A stretch of 64,000 nt of DNA from Hydrangea macrophylla (taxonomy: Eukaryota > Streptophyta > Magnoliopsida > Cornales > Hydrangeaceae). The translations under genes and the position numbers were made by a program. This document shows positions 33,329 to 46,911 of this stretch, one piece after another; the stretch's first letter is position 1; every line of letters starts with the position of its first letter. The stretch is from NCBI GenBank assembly GCA_033977485.1, contig CM066983.1:108963580-109027579 (forward strand). The letters are read 5' to 3'. The notes under the pieces were generated by a model that searched no databases, was not told the origin of the DNA, and saw nothing but the letters and a program-made list of their open reading frames with translations.

Positions 33329-33943
33329 ATGCGATCAGAGATGCTTCTCTACAATTTCTCACCAGCAGAACAGGAAAACCCCAACCCAAACATTGTATCA
33401 GCCACTGCCGTAACCCAAACCCAATTGGCTCTTCCCCGAAAAGCTCTTACTCTGAAAGATCGGCACACGAAGGTGAACGGGCGTGGGCGGCGCGTGCGGA
33501 TGCCGGCGCTATGCGCCGCTCGCGTCTTCCAACTGACCCGAGAACTGGGTCTCCGGTCGGACGGCGAGACCATAGAGTGGCTCCTCCGCCAGGCTGAGCC
33601 TTCAATCATCGCCGCCACGGGCACCGGTACCGTCCCGGCGGAACCTGTCTCCACCACCGTCGGCCCCACCTCTTCGGCGGCAGCGGCGACGGCCTCGCTT
33701 CCGGTGACTTCCTGTCGGGTTCAACGGACCATGGAGGTGCCGGGTGGGCCCGTTCCGGCGGAGTTGTTTTCTGTGGCGCCGCCGAGTTGTAGATTGGATT
33801 TGTGCCAGCCGTCGTCGTCGTCGTCGTCGGTGGGGATGGAATTTCCCGGGAATGGGTACCGGCATATGCCGTTCACGACATTGTTGTTTCAGGCCGTGAC
33901 TGAGGATGAGAAACAAGAGGATACCCTTGGTGGAGAGCCATAG
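33329..33943 (+). CDS. Class I TCP transcription factor (TCP7/TCP11/TCP21-like)
   Basis: Intronless 204-aa protein starting at ATG 33329 ([10 protein letters not shown]); the overlapping frame from 33313 is in another phase. The TCP domain covers residues 38-98: basic region [20 protein letters not shown], helix 1 [13 protein letters not shown], loop SDGET, helix 2 [17 protein letters not shown]. The short basic region of [12 protein letters not shown] type and Cys62 mark class I (PCF); that Cys is known for redox sensitivity in this class. The C-terminus is rich in Ala, Ser and Thr, with a Ser run encoded by a TCG microsatellite (33809-33829), and ends with [18 protein letters not shown]. 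It is a nuclear DNA-binding factor for GTGGGNCC sites. The small size resembles TCP11 or TCP7/21; I cannot separate them. Confidence 0.9.
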   Translation: MRSEMLLYNFSPAEQENPNPNIVSATAVTQTQLALPRKALTLKDRHTKVNGRGRRVRMPALCAARVFQLTRELGLRSDGETIEWLLRQAEPSIIAATGTGTVPAEPVSTTVGPTSSAAAATASLPVTSCRVQRTMEVPGGPVPAELFSVAPPSCRLDLCQPSSSSSSVGMEFPGNGYRHMPFTTLLFQAVTEDEKQEDTLGGEP

Positions 33944-34963
33944 ATATTGTAAAAATATATGTATCTCCGTATCCTTATATATATATATATATATATTTAT
34001 CTGGTCTAGGGGTTATGTTTTGGGTTCGTAGTTGTTATTAGGCCTTGTGAAGGTTTTTTTAAAAAAAAAATTTAAGAAATTTTGGTGGACTTTGGAATAG
34101 TGGTGTGTGAAATAGTGGGTTTTATTATGTCTTCCTCATTCTATTTTTGTTTAGAATTTTTTTCTCTTTTTCAAGAGAGGAGGATGAGTATGAGGAAGAT
34201 GTAAATTATTAGATTTTGTGCCCAACGTCGAACCGAAATTATATAGATTTTTTTTTTAATATTTGATTCACAAATTTTTTTTTTTTTTTAATAGAAGTTT
34301 GATGATATGGGCCTCATGGCTTTGGTACCAAAACAAGTTTTAGGTTGATGTATCTCACTGTAGGGGGATTATAGATCAGGCTTTGACAAAAGCTGATTGT
34401 TTAAAGTTTCAAATTTTCTGAAACAGCTTGTTTTAGGAACGCCAGCTTTAAAACAGACAAGAACAGTACGTGTGTTGGATGAGGATTTGAGTGCATCCAT
34501 ATATCTGACAGTCGGAGCCAGATACAGAGAAATTTGTTTTAGTTTCATATGATTTTTGGGTAATAGATGAGTTACTATATGCAGTCAGCCTCCTCTAGTG
34601 CAGTATTCGCATTGGGCGAACTAGGCATAGGACCCACCCCTCGTTCAGTGCACACTAGAGTCTCGCAGTTACTACATGTTCCAAAAATAGACCAGTTTCG
34701 AATTGAGTAAAATGCTTTGAGGGATAAATTTGTACAAAAAAAAAAATTTGTTTAATACTTTATCTTTTTTTTGTGTGGTACTGTAGAATCTAATGAAATT
34801 ATCGGACCCATTGTTACCCAAGAGAGAGATGGGGTGTTTGTGTAAAAGTGATTGTGCCCTTAGTATTGCTGTTTCGAGTTAAAAGTTTGTGTAGCTGTGT
34901 TTTGAGTATAGATAACTCTCGAGGCATCTAAGAATTTCACAAAAATAATATACATAAATTTTA
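33944..34963. other. Gene-free stretch 3' of the TCP gene
   Basis: It holds the 3' UTR of the TCP gene, including a TA repeat at about 33978-33997, then AT-rich sequence with homopolymer runs. No other feature was seen. Confidence 0.5.
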
Positions 34964-35134
34964 GGATAAGTCTATTGTAAGAAGTTTTTTATATGAGATG
35001 GTAGATTTTAATCGTTGGATGAGAATCTAGTCATAAGATTCTCAAGAATCAGGAGATGCATTTATTGCTAGATTCTCATCTAACGGTTAAAATCTGTATT
35101 CTCATATGAGAAGCTGCACATTATAGACTTGCCC
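34964..35134. mobile_element. 171-bp MULE-type MITE (TSD TAAATTTTA)
   Basis: Near-complete hairpin with ends GGATAAGTC and GACTTGCCC, and inner arms TTTTAATCGTTGGATGAGAA / TTCTCATCTAACGGTTAAAA. Perfect 9-bp target duplications lie at 34955-34963 and 35135-35143. Confidence 0.85.
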
Positions 35135-35143
35135 TAAATTTTA

Positions 35144-36412
35144 TGTGTCTATCTCTCTTCTGTGGACTCCACAGTGTCTATGAACTCTACCAAGAGAGAT
35201 AAACACATTGTGATTTATGTATCTTATTTTTGTGAGATTTTTATGTGTTCCAAAAATTATCATCTGAGTACACATTAGTCAGCTTACAATTTACTAACCA
35301 CCAAGAATCAGTATTTTTATCTCTACATAGAAAATCAAATACTATAAAAAGTGAACTAGCCGCACACCCCACTCTCTCTTGTGGACCAGGCTACAGGATT
35401 TAAACTTTAAACCTGGAGTGGCTTCATTGTGATACCACACTAGTATTGGGCGAAGACATAACAAGCGTACTATGTGAAGCAGCGGAGGCTACCTCAATTG
35501 TACTGCTCATCAGGCAACATATTCTTCTGAGTTATGCTATACAATACAAAATTGGTGTACAATAAAGTCTACACATAATGAAATAATGGATTGGTGCGAA
35601 TTGTTTTGAGTTCATATATATCGTATGGTAGTTAAAAAAATAATACTCTGTATGCGTTTATTGAATTTCTCTTTATAAAGCAGCTACTACTACTACTTTT
35701 TTATTGCAAAGCAGTGAGTACTACCTATTTTTATAGTAGTGTTATACTGTTATATCGTATAGAATAGTTACACAAACTAAAACTAAAAAATGTCAATGAG
35801 GCTTCTTCGAGTTCATTAACTATGCAAAAAACCCCTACAATAACTTGGAGAACATTCTCTCAAAAAAAAAAAAAAAACTTGGAGAACATGGCACTAGGTT
35901 TTTTACTACATTTAGGTCTCATCCAAAGATATACCATTATTGTAGCGTAAATATTTCGAGTTTTTTTTTCCATATAATCATCACAGGATAGTTATACAAA
36001 CTAAAACGACTTCAACATGTTATTCCCATTTCCGCTTTACCGAATAAAAAAATGCTGCCTTTAATTTCTTTCCATATAGACTTCACAATGCCACGGACAG
36101 AAAAAAAATAATGACGTCTTTAATTTCTTTCCATATAGACTTCACAATGCCACAGACGAATAAAAAAAAAAAAAAAAAAACCTCGCATAACTAGGCAGCG
36201 GCATGCTTGCAGAAACAATGAGAACTAGAAAGCGAGGTGTGGAGAAGAAAAGAAGACTATGAAAGTGTAATGACCTAAAATTGGAAGATGTGAAATAATT
36301 ACAGTGAAAGTGATAGTGAATAGCAAGTCTCGCAATAGGGGGTCTGTACAAGTGAAGCTGATGCGCAACAGCAACAATAAATGGAGATATGATTTGCATC
36401 AACCAAACAATC
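35144..36412. other. Intergenic stretch between TCP gene and OTU gene 3' end
   Basis: No supported gene. A local duplication containing TTTAATTTCTTTCCATATAGACTTCACAATGCCAC is at about 36060-36092 and 36120-36153. The part nearest 36412 should include the OTU gene's 3' UTR (minus strand). Confidence 0.45.
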
Positions 36413-37921
36413 CTAATGCTTACTTCCAAGCATCCACCACCTCTTCTTCCTCTTAGAATCACCTGAACAAAAGGCATAACTAAACCTTCAAAACGCTGAG
36501 TGAATTTTCTCCAACAAAAAAAGAAAGAAAAAGAAGCTAAGTGTAAATTTCTCGACTTAGTTGCTTGAGGTTAGAAACTTCAAACACATTTTTCTCAACT
36601 TACTTTTAAGTTTCTCAAGTTACGAACCATGTATTATTTTGCGAGTACAATGCTAAAACAGTCACGTATAGACATTTTGGCACAAAATTCAATAGCATGA
36701 TGCATTGCTTAACCAAAGGCATTCGGTCACCCAATAACTAGATTAGCTTTTAGAATCTAAAAAGCTACAAATTAGTGATATTTAAAAAGACATTTTTTTT
36801 AGCTTCTTCCTTTTTTTTTCTTTTTTTAATTTATTTCAAGAAAACTGTGAAAAAGCTAATCTAAATGGTAGCAACTTTTCAAAACAATCACTCATAAGTG
36901 ATTGTTTGTCCCAAGAAAGCTACCCCAAACGGACTCTTGGTCGGAATCATCCCAAAGAGTTCTTTCAACGGCAAGCAGTCTCAAACTCTTTTATTTTTGC
37001 TTTTAAAATAGAAGGAAATCAACAGTTCACCTCCTTGATGGAAGTTATCTCCTTCAGGATAGATTGAGTTGTAGTGCACCTCCGCCCAAAAGCTCAAGAG
37101 TATGACTGCATTAGACACAAAATCTCCACAATTTTATCTACTATCATAGATAAAATTACTACACTTATGGAACTATCTTTAATGATGCTACAAGGTAAGA
37201 AAATGTTACAAGGTACAAAAGAATCAAATCACTATCTTTTTTGAGAAGAAGTGTTGTTAAACAGGTGAAGCCAAGAAATAAAAATAATTAAGTGAAAAAA
37301 GGTAAAAGAAAAAGAAGAGGAGATCCAAGTTAACCTTGTCTATTACAACCTGCGAGGTAAGATTTGAAGAGTCATAGGAAAGAGAAGGTTTAGCTATTAC
37401 TAGGAGAGATTTCTGTTTTGGCAAGTACTGTTGGGAGAAATTAGCATATACGTATTATTCCTGAACAATTATTCCACATTGCAGTTTGGTTTGAAATAGT
37501 TCTGTTGGGTTTAGAAGTTCCTGCCTCAGCTGTATAGTTTTCTTTTTCTTACACATTATCAGAGCATCACTGGTTGTATCACACTTCCTTCAATCAATGG
37601 AATTTATATTTCATTATTTCATAGTTTCTTTTTAGATTTCTTCATTTATACTTTGTTTGCTCCAATTAGATATCTTAGTGGGACTATTTACTTGCTGAGA
37701 CAATCTTGGCATAGTTAGCATCTCCATGGTAACGATGCTAAACCTTCCTATTTTGTTTGCATAATCGTATCATGAGTAGAGAATAGTGTATTAAAGGAAA
37801 GGATGGTGTAACATATATAATTCGAAGAGGAGCATGTACATTGGTGTCAAATTCATCAGCCTTCACATGAATACTTGGAATAAAAAAACTCTGTACGGGT
37901 GTACGGTCAATGGAAATGTGT

Positions 37922-37970
<49 letters not shown>

Positions 37971-40900
37971 AGGGATTGGCTGGGCACCAGTATCAGTAAT
38001 GTGTCTACAAATGGAAGTTGGAGCGAACAGAAGTTTATCATTAAATTTTACGATACGCCACTATCAGTCTTATAAGACACAAGTATATTTCTCGCCGTCC
38101 ATCTGTGCTTAATTTTCTTTTTTTCTTTGATTCAGAACAGGCAAATACACTACTCAGCAATCTTAAAGACAAAAAATACTAATACATCATACAATTATAA
38201 CCAGAGAATAAATTAAGGAGTTGCAGGAAAAGCATAAAAGCAAAAGAAAATAGCCTAAAAAAAGGGCATTAAACGTGTAACATTAAATAGCTCAAATAAG
38301 ATTTCAAAAATCACATTATCAGGGGAGGCATATCACTCCGTATATTTGTAAAGAACTACTAATGCTACTTTTTTCCGAGTTTAGAATTAATGCTACTTCA
38401 GTACAACATAACAGAAAATCAAGCCACTATTAATGCTCATAAACACTCAAAAGTTACCTCGTGTTGATTTTTGGACCTCCGGCAGGATCTCAATGTAACA
38501 TGTATCCTTAAATGAAGTTATGACAAAAATTTTAACACCATACTGCAAGGAAGATTAGAAACCATTAGTCCCAAGTATATAAATCTCTCCGGCTGAGACA
38601 GACATGTTCTTTTACAACCTACAGATGCGATAGATAGAATTACGGCTTCCTCAAACCAACAGCAACAGAAAAGGAGAACAACGAATAGAAGAAAGAACCA
38701 TTATTCCTACCGAATCTGCGGCCGCCTGCAAGGTGACGTGATCGCCCCACTCACCACTCCTAGTTTAATCAATATTAGAAAGTATAAGTACAACTTTTAT
38801 TTGCTAAAAGATACGGAATATAGAAAGTTTAGAATTTGAAATGTTCATAAGGATCTTGAACAATACTTGGACATCTTCTTCAAATAGTCACCATACGCCA
38901 TGGGAACATATCCCTCGTACATCTCTGGGTGTGACTTAAGCTGATTATATCCAACCATTGTGGAGAAAGACATATCAGTTCCAGATAATCTTTATTATGA
39001 TGAATGCGACAATACTACAAAAACTTTACAGAAAATAAACCTAATTTTTAGATCACCTGGTTAACAACTTGTTTTCTCACAGCTTTGTGGTGCTCTGGGC
39101 TACGATAGATCTGATCTGATAAAGCACGAAACTGCAGATAAAATAGTAGTAATGAGTCCCTCATAATCAGCTAAAGTAACATTCACAACTAGGGTTTCAT
39201 GAGAACAGTGCACTAGAATTTCTTGCAGTCAAATTCAGGTCAAAAAATTATGTTAACAGCGGCCACGTGTGGGTATAGAATTAAGGCCAGATATATGGGT
39301 TCAATAAAAAATATCATCTTGACTAAATAAACTTCAAGACTTAATACAGAAACGAACTAAAAAACATCTAGGACAGAGAACACAAATACAAAACCTCCCA
39401 ACACTACTCGCTTGAGGTCAGCATATGGATAAGATCCCAAAATAGAATTTTGTACAAGTTGTGGAATCCACAACTCGATTACACAGATTTCTTTATTTCC
39501 ATCTTGGGTGAAAAATGCATGGGTGAATGGATTCCATAGAGATGAGAATAATTATTGCCCAGAAGGAAATATCATCAACATAGATGCTTGCAGAGAAAAA
39601 AGAGTGCAAGAATGACTAAAATTGCTAATTCTTGACTTGCACAAAATCACTGGCCGGAAAGTGAAAACCAAGCATGAAGACTAAAAGTGCAATCATTACA
39701 AATTTGGTCTATTATTATCTTTTATTATATTTACTCATCTAAAAGTAAAAAAGGGTCAAAATAGTTTCTTAATCAATAACAACAATCGAGTGTAAACAGA
39801 AAACTACCATATAAAATGAAATGTTGGTGTGAACAAAAAAAATAAGAGTGTAAATACAATGATTACAAAGTTATTTCTCATGCATGAAAAGCTGGGAAAT
39901 TTTGGTTGACAAATAAAGTTTAAAAAAAAAAAATTGGAAATAAGTGCCTAATTAGGCACCGACCAACAACAAGTACATAATGGACATGGTTTTTAATTGA
40001 TTTATATTGAATTTTCTCCGCATACGATCGTAATACCAAGTTAGTTAAACCAAATTACACATTTGGAGATATTTTATAGTGATCCAACAAGTTGTTAGGT
40101 CCAGACTTTCATGCAATTAAAGTCAATGCAACATATGCTGTTGTGTCACTTCTCGCAACATATGCTGTTGTGTCACTTCTCACAACATAAGCACTACTTC
40201 CAATTTTTGCTTCTATTTTTTTTGTATATTATGATAAAACATCAATATTTAACTCACCGGAAAGGAAAGAGAAGACAAGACTGCTAACCTGACAGTTACC
40301 ATCTCCTTGAATCTTTTCCTCAACCAAGTCATATAATTGCAATCTGAATCGAATGGTATCCAGTATGTAGTTTACTACTTGTATCGCATCTCGTAAAGAG
40401 GATATAATAAGAGAAACCCAAAGTCAACTATATTGCAATGCACGAGGTGATCACAAGCAAAGAGGAAGTAGCACAACATTGACAAACTCATCCACCAAAC
40501 ACAGCATAATCACTTTGTGGAATAATAGTTTTTTTTTTTAAAGAAGGTTGGAGCTTTTTTATTATAATATTTTTTTTATTATTATTATTATTTTAGGGAA
40601 TCAGGTGTTTAAAAATATGTGATAATCTAACCTAAACAGTCACAATCGCTTACAGGTGATTGTTGGCCACGAAAAAGTATCCCAAACGGGGTCTCAATCT
40701 TCCTCAAGCCCAATAATCCCTTTCTAAAATTCACTCGTCCTTTCTAAGCTTTGTCTTATAAGCATGGAAACTTATTCCCCCTCAACCCCACCCAAAGTAG
40801 ATGTTGTAATAAGTGTTGCATGAGACTAGAATGAGTTCAAGCTACAAGAAGGCGCCTCGATTTGTAAATTTTTCTTAATATAACCGATCAACAGAGTATT

Positions 40901-42829
40901 TGTAATTAGTGATGTAGTGCATATAATATTGAAGGATAGCCGAGAATATATCTCTTTCTCTGATCACATCAATGTCTGCCTTGTCTTCTCCGTAGCTTTG
41001 CCAAGATAAGATAAGGCCTCTTTATAGTGATGTTGCTCGCAAATAGCACATAACGACATTGTACAAGCTGATGAGATATGCAATACAGAACTTACAAAAA
41101 AAAAAAAAAAAAAGCAATGCAATAATCACTCAAGTCGGCTATCTAGCCTATAGTAGGGTTATATTGGTGTCAGATGACATTAGTCTTGAAGGTAATGAAG
41201 TCTGAGATACATATTGACGTGCATAAATCCTCCTGATTGTCTCTTATCAGCATATTTCTTGGAATATCCGCACTCCTTCCTTCTTCCCTTTCAACTCTCT
41301 TTCCTTCTTCTTTCTTCTTATTTTACAATTTAATAAGACCGTCATTTTATTTAGAGACCATATATTTCAAAGAAATTATTTGCTTGCGTGATGCTAGATC
41401 AGTTGTTTACAATTCTTCTATCAACGGTTGAAACAAGAAGGTAAAAACTCTAACCTAGCTGACTTATTCATTAATTTCTATATCGGTTCCAGTGCGACTT
41501 CACTTTTGGAAAATTCTGTTCAGACTGTTCTACTTACTAATTTATAGTCCAAGAAGTCCCGAGAATTAAGAGGGGGTAAATATAATATTCCTCATTTGTG
41601 TAACATTTAATGCACATAACAGGAACAACCGATAAGAGTCAAAACATATATATATATATTATAAAGTGGAATCAAACGCTTGCCACATAGCAGTTCTGTA
41701 ATTTTTCGCATTTTTTTATACATACATGTATATATATAGCCTTATATCAAAGTATATCCTTCCTACTTTTTAAATCATATCTAATTTAATCTATATATTT
41801 TAAAAACCTTTACTTTCTTTCGAAAGGAGTCTAAAGTGTTTTTCTTTTCACTGTCTTTTCCTAATTGAAAACAAGTGCAAGAGTCTTAACCAAAAAAAAA
41901 AGTTATCCATACTTCACTTTAACCATATCTTAATGCTGGGCTTTTCCCTTTTCCCTTTCACGACGTTTTTTTGTTGTTGATAAATTCAACTGAAAATAAT
42001 CACTAAATACAGTCTATTTAGTACACAAAACACTATTATCAATATTGCAAATTCAGTAGCTTAAAATTTTCAATACTTGGAATATAGTACTTGGTTTTCG
42101 GCAATTAATATTCAGTTTTATCAAAGTTTAATCAAACAGATCCTTAGATTTCAACGATTTTGTAGAGTTGTATCTATCAAATGTTTGAATTAAAGCAACT
42201 CTCCCGTGCATCGCACGGGCAACAAATCTAGTTTTAGATATTTTCAAACTCCGAGTGATTACCTAATACTAGGAAAAACTCAAATTGGTGCAACGTCTTT
42301 ATTATTACCTTTCTGGAGTAATTTAAAACGTTTGAAGTTAAAAGGGATAGACAAGTAACTATATTTTTTGTACGTTTATTTAACAATTAGAAGAATGGTG
42401 TAAAATTTTTGAAAGATCCACACAAATATGCACCCTTTCTTTTCTGAACTAGGCCAATAGCATGGTTCATACAGTTTCATTTTATCTTGAAGCATGTTGG
42501 TTTCTGATACAGTTTTTTTTTTTTTTTTCCCGATAAACAGTATCTGATGCCTAATTTATCGACAGTTGGTCTCACTCTTCAAAGGATGTGTGAGCAAGTC
42601 CAGCCACACTTTTAAGTGCAGAAAGGTGTGCAATAAGTAAGCTACCACATGCACACACAGATGTTACTTACCATACACGCACACATACAATGAATTTGAG
42701 GGAGAGGCACAGAGGAAGATTTCTTTATCCTGAATAATGTCCCAGCACTTTCAAGATTTTGATTTAATTTTCATTTATCTATTTGTCACCCCCCACCAAC
42801 CACACACACACACCCCACCCGCGCCCCCC

Positions 42830-42880
<51 letters not shown>

Positions 42881-42970
42881 AAGTTAAGTGAAACCAAATT
42901 GGCAATAAAAGGAATTGAAATATTAAACAACACCCCACCCGCGCCCCCCCCCCCCCCCCCCCCCCCCCCC

Positions 42971-43002
<32 letters not shown>

Positions 43003-45421
43003 GAAGTTAAGTGAAACCAAATTGGCAATAAAAGGAATTGAAATATTAAACAACTGGAGGGAAAGCAATGGGCACGTTCTCACTGCCTCATCTCTGGTCT
43101 CTTAAGTCAATGGCCAGAAAAATCAGAAAATACCTATTTAGCAGCCTTTGATGGTCAGAAGTTGCTTCATCAATTGTGGGTATATCTCCATTAATTTTAG
43201 GAACATGCTGCATAAATGAAAAATAAATACTGTATTAATTCTAGTTATTCAAAGGATTTGAAGCCATGTTCGAGCACATGAAGCATGCATATTACTACAC
43301 ATTAATGATTGTGAGTTTCTCGTGCTAATTGCCGCAGGATTAGAGGTGCACATTCATTTCTGTGGATACACAACCAGGGAGGAGAATCATGATACAAAGC
43401 AAGTTTGGCAAAGCTTTTCAAGCATTTGACCATCCTAAGTAGACCGTTTCGAAGAATCTGAGAAGCATAATATTAGGTTCAGACCACAATCCAGATTGTG
43501 GGAACCCCTGTGCGCTTCAAGATAGTTATTCAGTCAACAACTCATTTTAATTTTTCTTATGTGGGTTTTCACTCATGCATTGGTTATTAAGTTCTAAAAA
43601 GTAGATTTCCATATGGAAATTATTATACAAAAGCCACGTATTTAGTAAATGATATGCATGACTACCCCGAGCATCAATAATAAGCATAGTTTTTCTTTTA
43701 TTAGGAAGTTGTAATACCAACTACTTTCCTTTTCTGATGAGTACTACGGATGCCCTACCAGGGTCTTGAACAGCAACTGACCCTTGGTGACTACAGAGCT
43801 CAAGTGGTCGCTTTACTTACTTTTCTTGTTTCACTTTACTGCAAACAAGAGCTGTAAGATTATAAATTTAGCAAACATTAGATGTTTTCCTTCTGTTAGG
43901 GTGTCATAGTATGTTACGGGAATATCTGGCTTGTAGACATCAGGTTTCAAAGAACTGTCCTATTTTTCAACATCTTTTGCAGCTCTTCCTTACCTTTCTC
44001 CTTGAGATTGAGGTGGGGATATTTAAGCTCGAATTGCGGGCTTGGTAGCTTTTAATTTTACTAAAATATAACTTTATCTTCTTTAGTAAATGGGTTGCAT
44101 CATATCAGCACTCATAGCATATGATATGACGATGTGCATTATCTATCTGACATCTTGGCATGATAAACACCCCAATTAATGCGTAGTTAATAACTCCTTT
44201 GAATTAGTAACAAGAACAATTGGTTCACAAGAGGTCTAGACCAGGTTGTGATTCCTCAGTTCGATCTTAGAACTGGATATAGCAAAAAAATTCCAGCGAA
44301 GTAAAGGTGCATACAAAGAAGTACGTGTTATGCAAAACTGGCAGATTGAGTTAGTAGTTACTCCTAACTTTCAGAATACATCACATAAACTAGCCAATGC
44401 TGTTAGGATGCTACTCTGAATGCTAAACTATTACAAAAGATGTAGAGTTTTCAAATTTTGGAGTTTTAAGGAAACTTCTCGTTTAGAAGACTACAAAACC
44501 ATCTATTCTGTTGTATCCAGATAAAACACGAGAAGTTACTTGTAAGAGTGCGGTCATCATGAGGGGCCAAGCCTATCTATCCATCCAAATGAGGAAAGTA
44601 GTTCCAAATATGGAAACGGCAAAGAGGACCCTTACATCCAACATTCATACATAGCAATTGGCGTAAAACTATACACCGATAGCACTGAAGCAACGTTTCT
44701 CATTAAGCAAATAAAAACAATAAAGGAAACTTAGGAAAAGCATAATGACAAAATAAAAAGGTCAAAAACGAAAATCAAACGATTGCTTTGTATAAATTGT
44801 ACAGAGAAGCACTTTAACAAATGTGGTGCTGTGTATAAGCTCCACTTACAGGAACCGAAGCCATTTGATTCAACCACTTGCCGACTTCTCCATCAAGGGC
44901 AGACTCATCGCCTATCTCTAGAGTGTAGGAATACTCGTCCCCATCATATGATTTATCCTCCGGACTAGAACATGAACTTGACACCACCAAATCATTTGCC
45001 TCGTGCTCCCCACCCTCATGGCCTGCTAATTCTAAATATTGTTAGTAGTTAAGATAAAAACTCAAGGTAATTGACATGCCAAACTAAATCAAGATATCAA
45101 CTAAGCAGCAGCTTTCTCCACAATACCAGAATAAAAACTCGTAGCTGATGGACTGTGCCAAACAAGTCCAAACGTGGAAGCTTGCAAGTGCTCCTCCCCA
45201 GTATGTAATTGTGATAGTTCTTCTTGCAGAGACTGTGCACTACTGTCATCATTCTCTACATTCCTGTACTCCGTGTCATAACTACAACCTCTGATAGATT
45301 GTTCTCGAGCGATGTTCACTTCATGCTGGTTACCACCACCATGATCGTTAGGGTTACACATTTGGTCAACATCAAGAAAATGAAGACCCCACCGAACAAC
45401 ATCTGGATCAGATTCACCCAT
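36413..45421 (-). CDS. OTU10: OTU-domain deubiquitinase (OTU9/OTU10 type), ten coding exons
   Basis: Assembled by eye from GT-AG exons on the minus strand: 45127-45421, 44850-45022, 43134-43207, 40289-40343, 39057-39131, 38867-38940, 38711-38759, 38458-38542, 37031-37105, 36413-36462. The sum is 1,005 nt, in frame, giving 334 aa and stop TAG. It starts MGESDPDVVRWGLHFLDVD, typical of this family. The OTU domain has QGDGNCQFRALSDQIYRS with Asp195 and Cys198, then HPEMYEGYVPMAYGDYLKKM, EWGDHVTLQAAADSYGVKI and FWAEVHYNS with His304. The C-terminus is a basic KRKKRWW tail. The enzyme hydrolyses ubiquitin chains; from memory it is closest to Arabidopsis At5g03330 (about 356 aa). The frame is open further 5' only from a TTG at 45472, so ATG 45421 was chosen. 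The 2.8-kb third intron holds a Helitron end and a tandem duplication. Confidence 0.88.
37924..37963. repeat. GA microsatellite in an OTU gene intron
   Basis: About 20 uninterrupted GA units followed by GGGAGGGAGGG. Located in the intron between 37106 and 38457. Confidence 0.85.
40129..40186. repeat. Tandem 27-bp duplication in an OTU intron
   Basis: AACATATGCTGTTGTGTCAC is repeated twice in direct tandem, followed by a decayed third start (AACATAAGC). Confidence 0.75.
42203..42231 (+). mobile_element. Helitron 3' terminus in OTU intron 3
   Basis: Hairpin CCCGTGC-ATC-GCACGGG (42203-42219) is followed 8 nt later by CTAG (42228-42231) and T. These are the hallmarks of a Helitron 3' end. The body probably begins near 41640-41650 (AT-rich start resembling plant non-autonomous Helitrons), but a clean A|TC start was not found. 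Confidence 0.6.
42811..43054. repeat. Exact 120-bp tandem duplication with CA and C runs beside a splice donor
   Basis: The CACCCCACCCGCGCC block recurs exactly 120 bp apart (42811 and 42931). Each unit carries a C run, a CA microsatellite and an identical AAGAAGTTAAGTGAAACC...ATTAAACAAC segment. The C run is expanded in the second unit (about 42945-42970). The second unit ends about 80 bp from the exon 3 donor at 43133. Confidence 0.88.
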
Positions 45422-46556
45422 AGCTATATCCCTTGGTACTATTTTCCAACTAAAAAAGCTGTCCCCACCCAAAAAAAATAATCAATTCCTTGACGGTCAA
45501 GCCAGTCAACAGAGTTCTCAATAGGAAAGATAAATAATTTAGCAACTATAATCCATATAACATCACTTGTTCTCAGTTACCATAAAAATTGCTTCAAATT
45601 GCATGACTGAGGCAAAAAATTAACTGATATATCCCAAGTTGGTGAAACAGCTGATTGTCCAACAAGATGACAAACAAAAAAGTTAACCTTTCACCCTCAC
45701 AGCTTGCGTAAAGCTAAATGCATAAAATCCTGAAATAAAAACTGCTTCAGAAATCAATATATATATATATATATATGACAAACCAAAAATCAGGTTACAT
45801 TGAGTTCTTCGAGGATCTTTCGAGTTTTTAATTACATGAGGGAGTAGAGACTATAACTAGAACAGGAGTAATATAATACACATCAGCATTCTTAAAAACA
45901 TATGACTATTCAAGAATTTATAAAGACCCCTCTATTAAAAAGGTCCATGTTTCACTTATCGTGGGACCAAGGTTGTATTCCTTCTGAACTATAATTCAAA
46001 ACTTTTCATTGATAAGAAAATCAATCAATCACGACTCTCAACCATTGGCAATCGCATAGATTTTCATGAAAACAGAATTCGGTGACCTAAACCACCAAAT
46101 AACCGCCGTCATCTTAAAGTAAAATGTCATATAGATCCACTCCAGTGACTCCACATAGAACACAGTATAACAAATTGTATTTACAGTGCAATAATTCTTA
46201 TTCATGCACCTTATTTATTTTTATTTTTTTGGGGTCGGGAAGAAAATAAAAAGAAAAGCAAAACTAGCTTCCTCGACGGAAACTAGTTCCACAACTATCC
46301 GCCATTAAAAGCATACAAAGTTCGTTGATAGGGGCATCTAACAAAACAAGAGGATTCAAATGATCCGCTACCTCTATCTCATACAACAAATTTTCAAGGC
46401 TGAATAACCCAAAAAAAACAAAAACAAAAAAACTCGCAGGCTACAACCTCAAACCTAATTAAGCAAATAAACGGAATTAAGCAGCCTCTAGGCAACTGTT
46501 CAGAGCAATCCAACAACGTGGCAGCCGTCAATCAATATATATAGTTATATTGTATA

Positions 46557-46559
46557 AAC

Positions 46560-46599
<40 letters not shown>

Positions 46600-46911
46600 G
46601 GGAGATGGAAATATTCGAAACGTTTGCTTTAAGAAAATGTCACATCTACTCATTCCAATTCCAATTTCGGAACTAATATGAAGGGAAAAATTAACAGGAA
46701 ATAAATATAAAGTAAACTAATTATTCAACATTATTTGGATGAATTAATAGTACAAGTAAATGGAATGAAGAAGCTAAGAAACGAAATTAGTGTTAACAAA
46801 ACTAACCTTTCAATTAATACCAGTGAAATGCAAATAAACTCCTCTGTCTCGACGAAACTTTATATATATATATATATATACTAGTATAGGATTTTAAGTC
46901 GACCTGAACAT

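Noticed and set aside
33349..33916. Two minus-strand frames of about 105 aa opposite the TCP gene
   Set aside because: Antisense shadows of a GC-rich coding region; the plus strand has the clear TCP domain.
37428..37590. Copia LTR-like TGTTGGGAGAAAT start with an ATCAGAGC motif
   Set aside because: No matching CCAACA end or target duplication could be found, so it is not listed as an element.
42737..43105. Open frames over the CA/C repeats
   Set aside because: Low-complexity translation of microsatellites inside an OTU intron.
45422..45472. N-terminal extension MGGDSFFSW of the OTU protein
   Set aside because: The first codon is TTG, and family members begin at the MGESDPDVV-like position.
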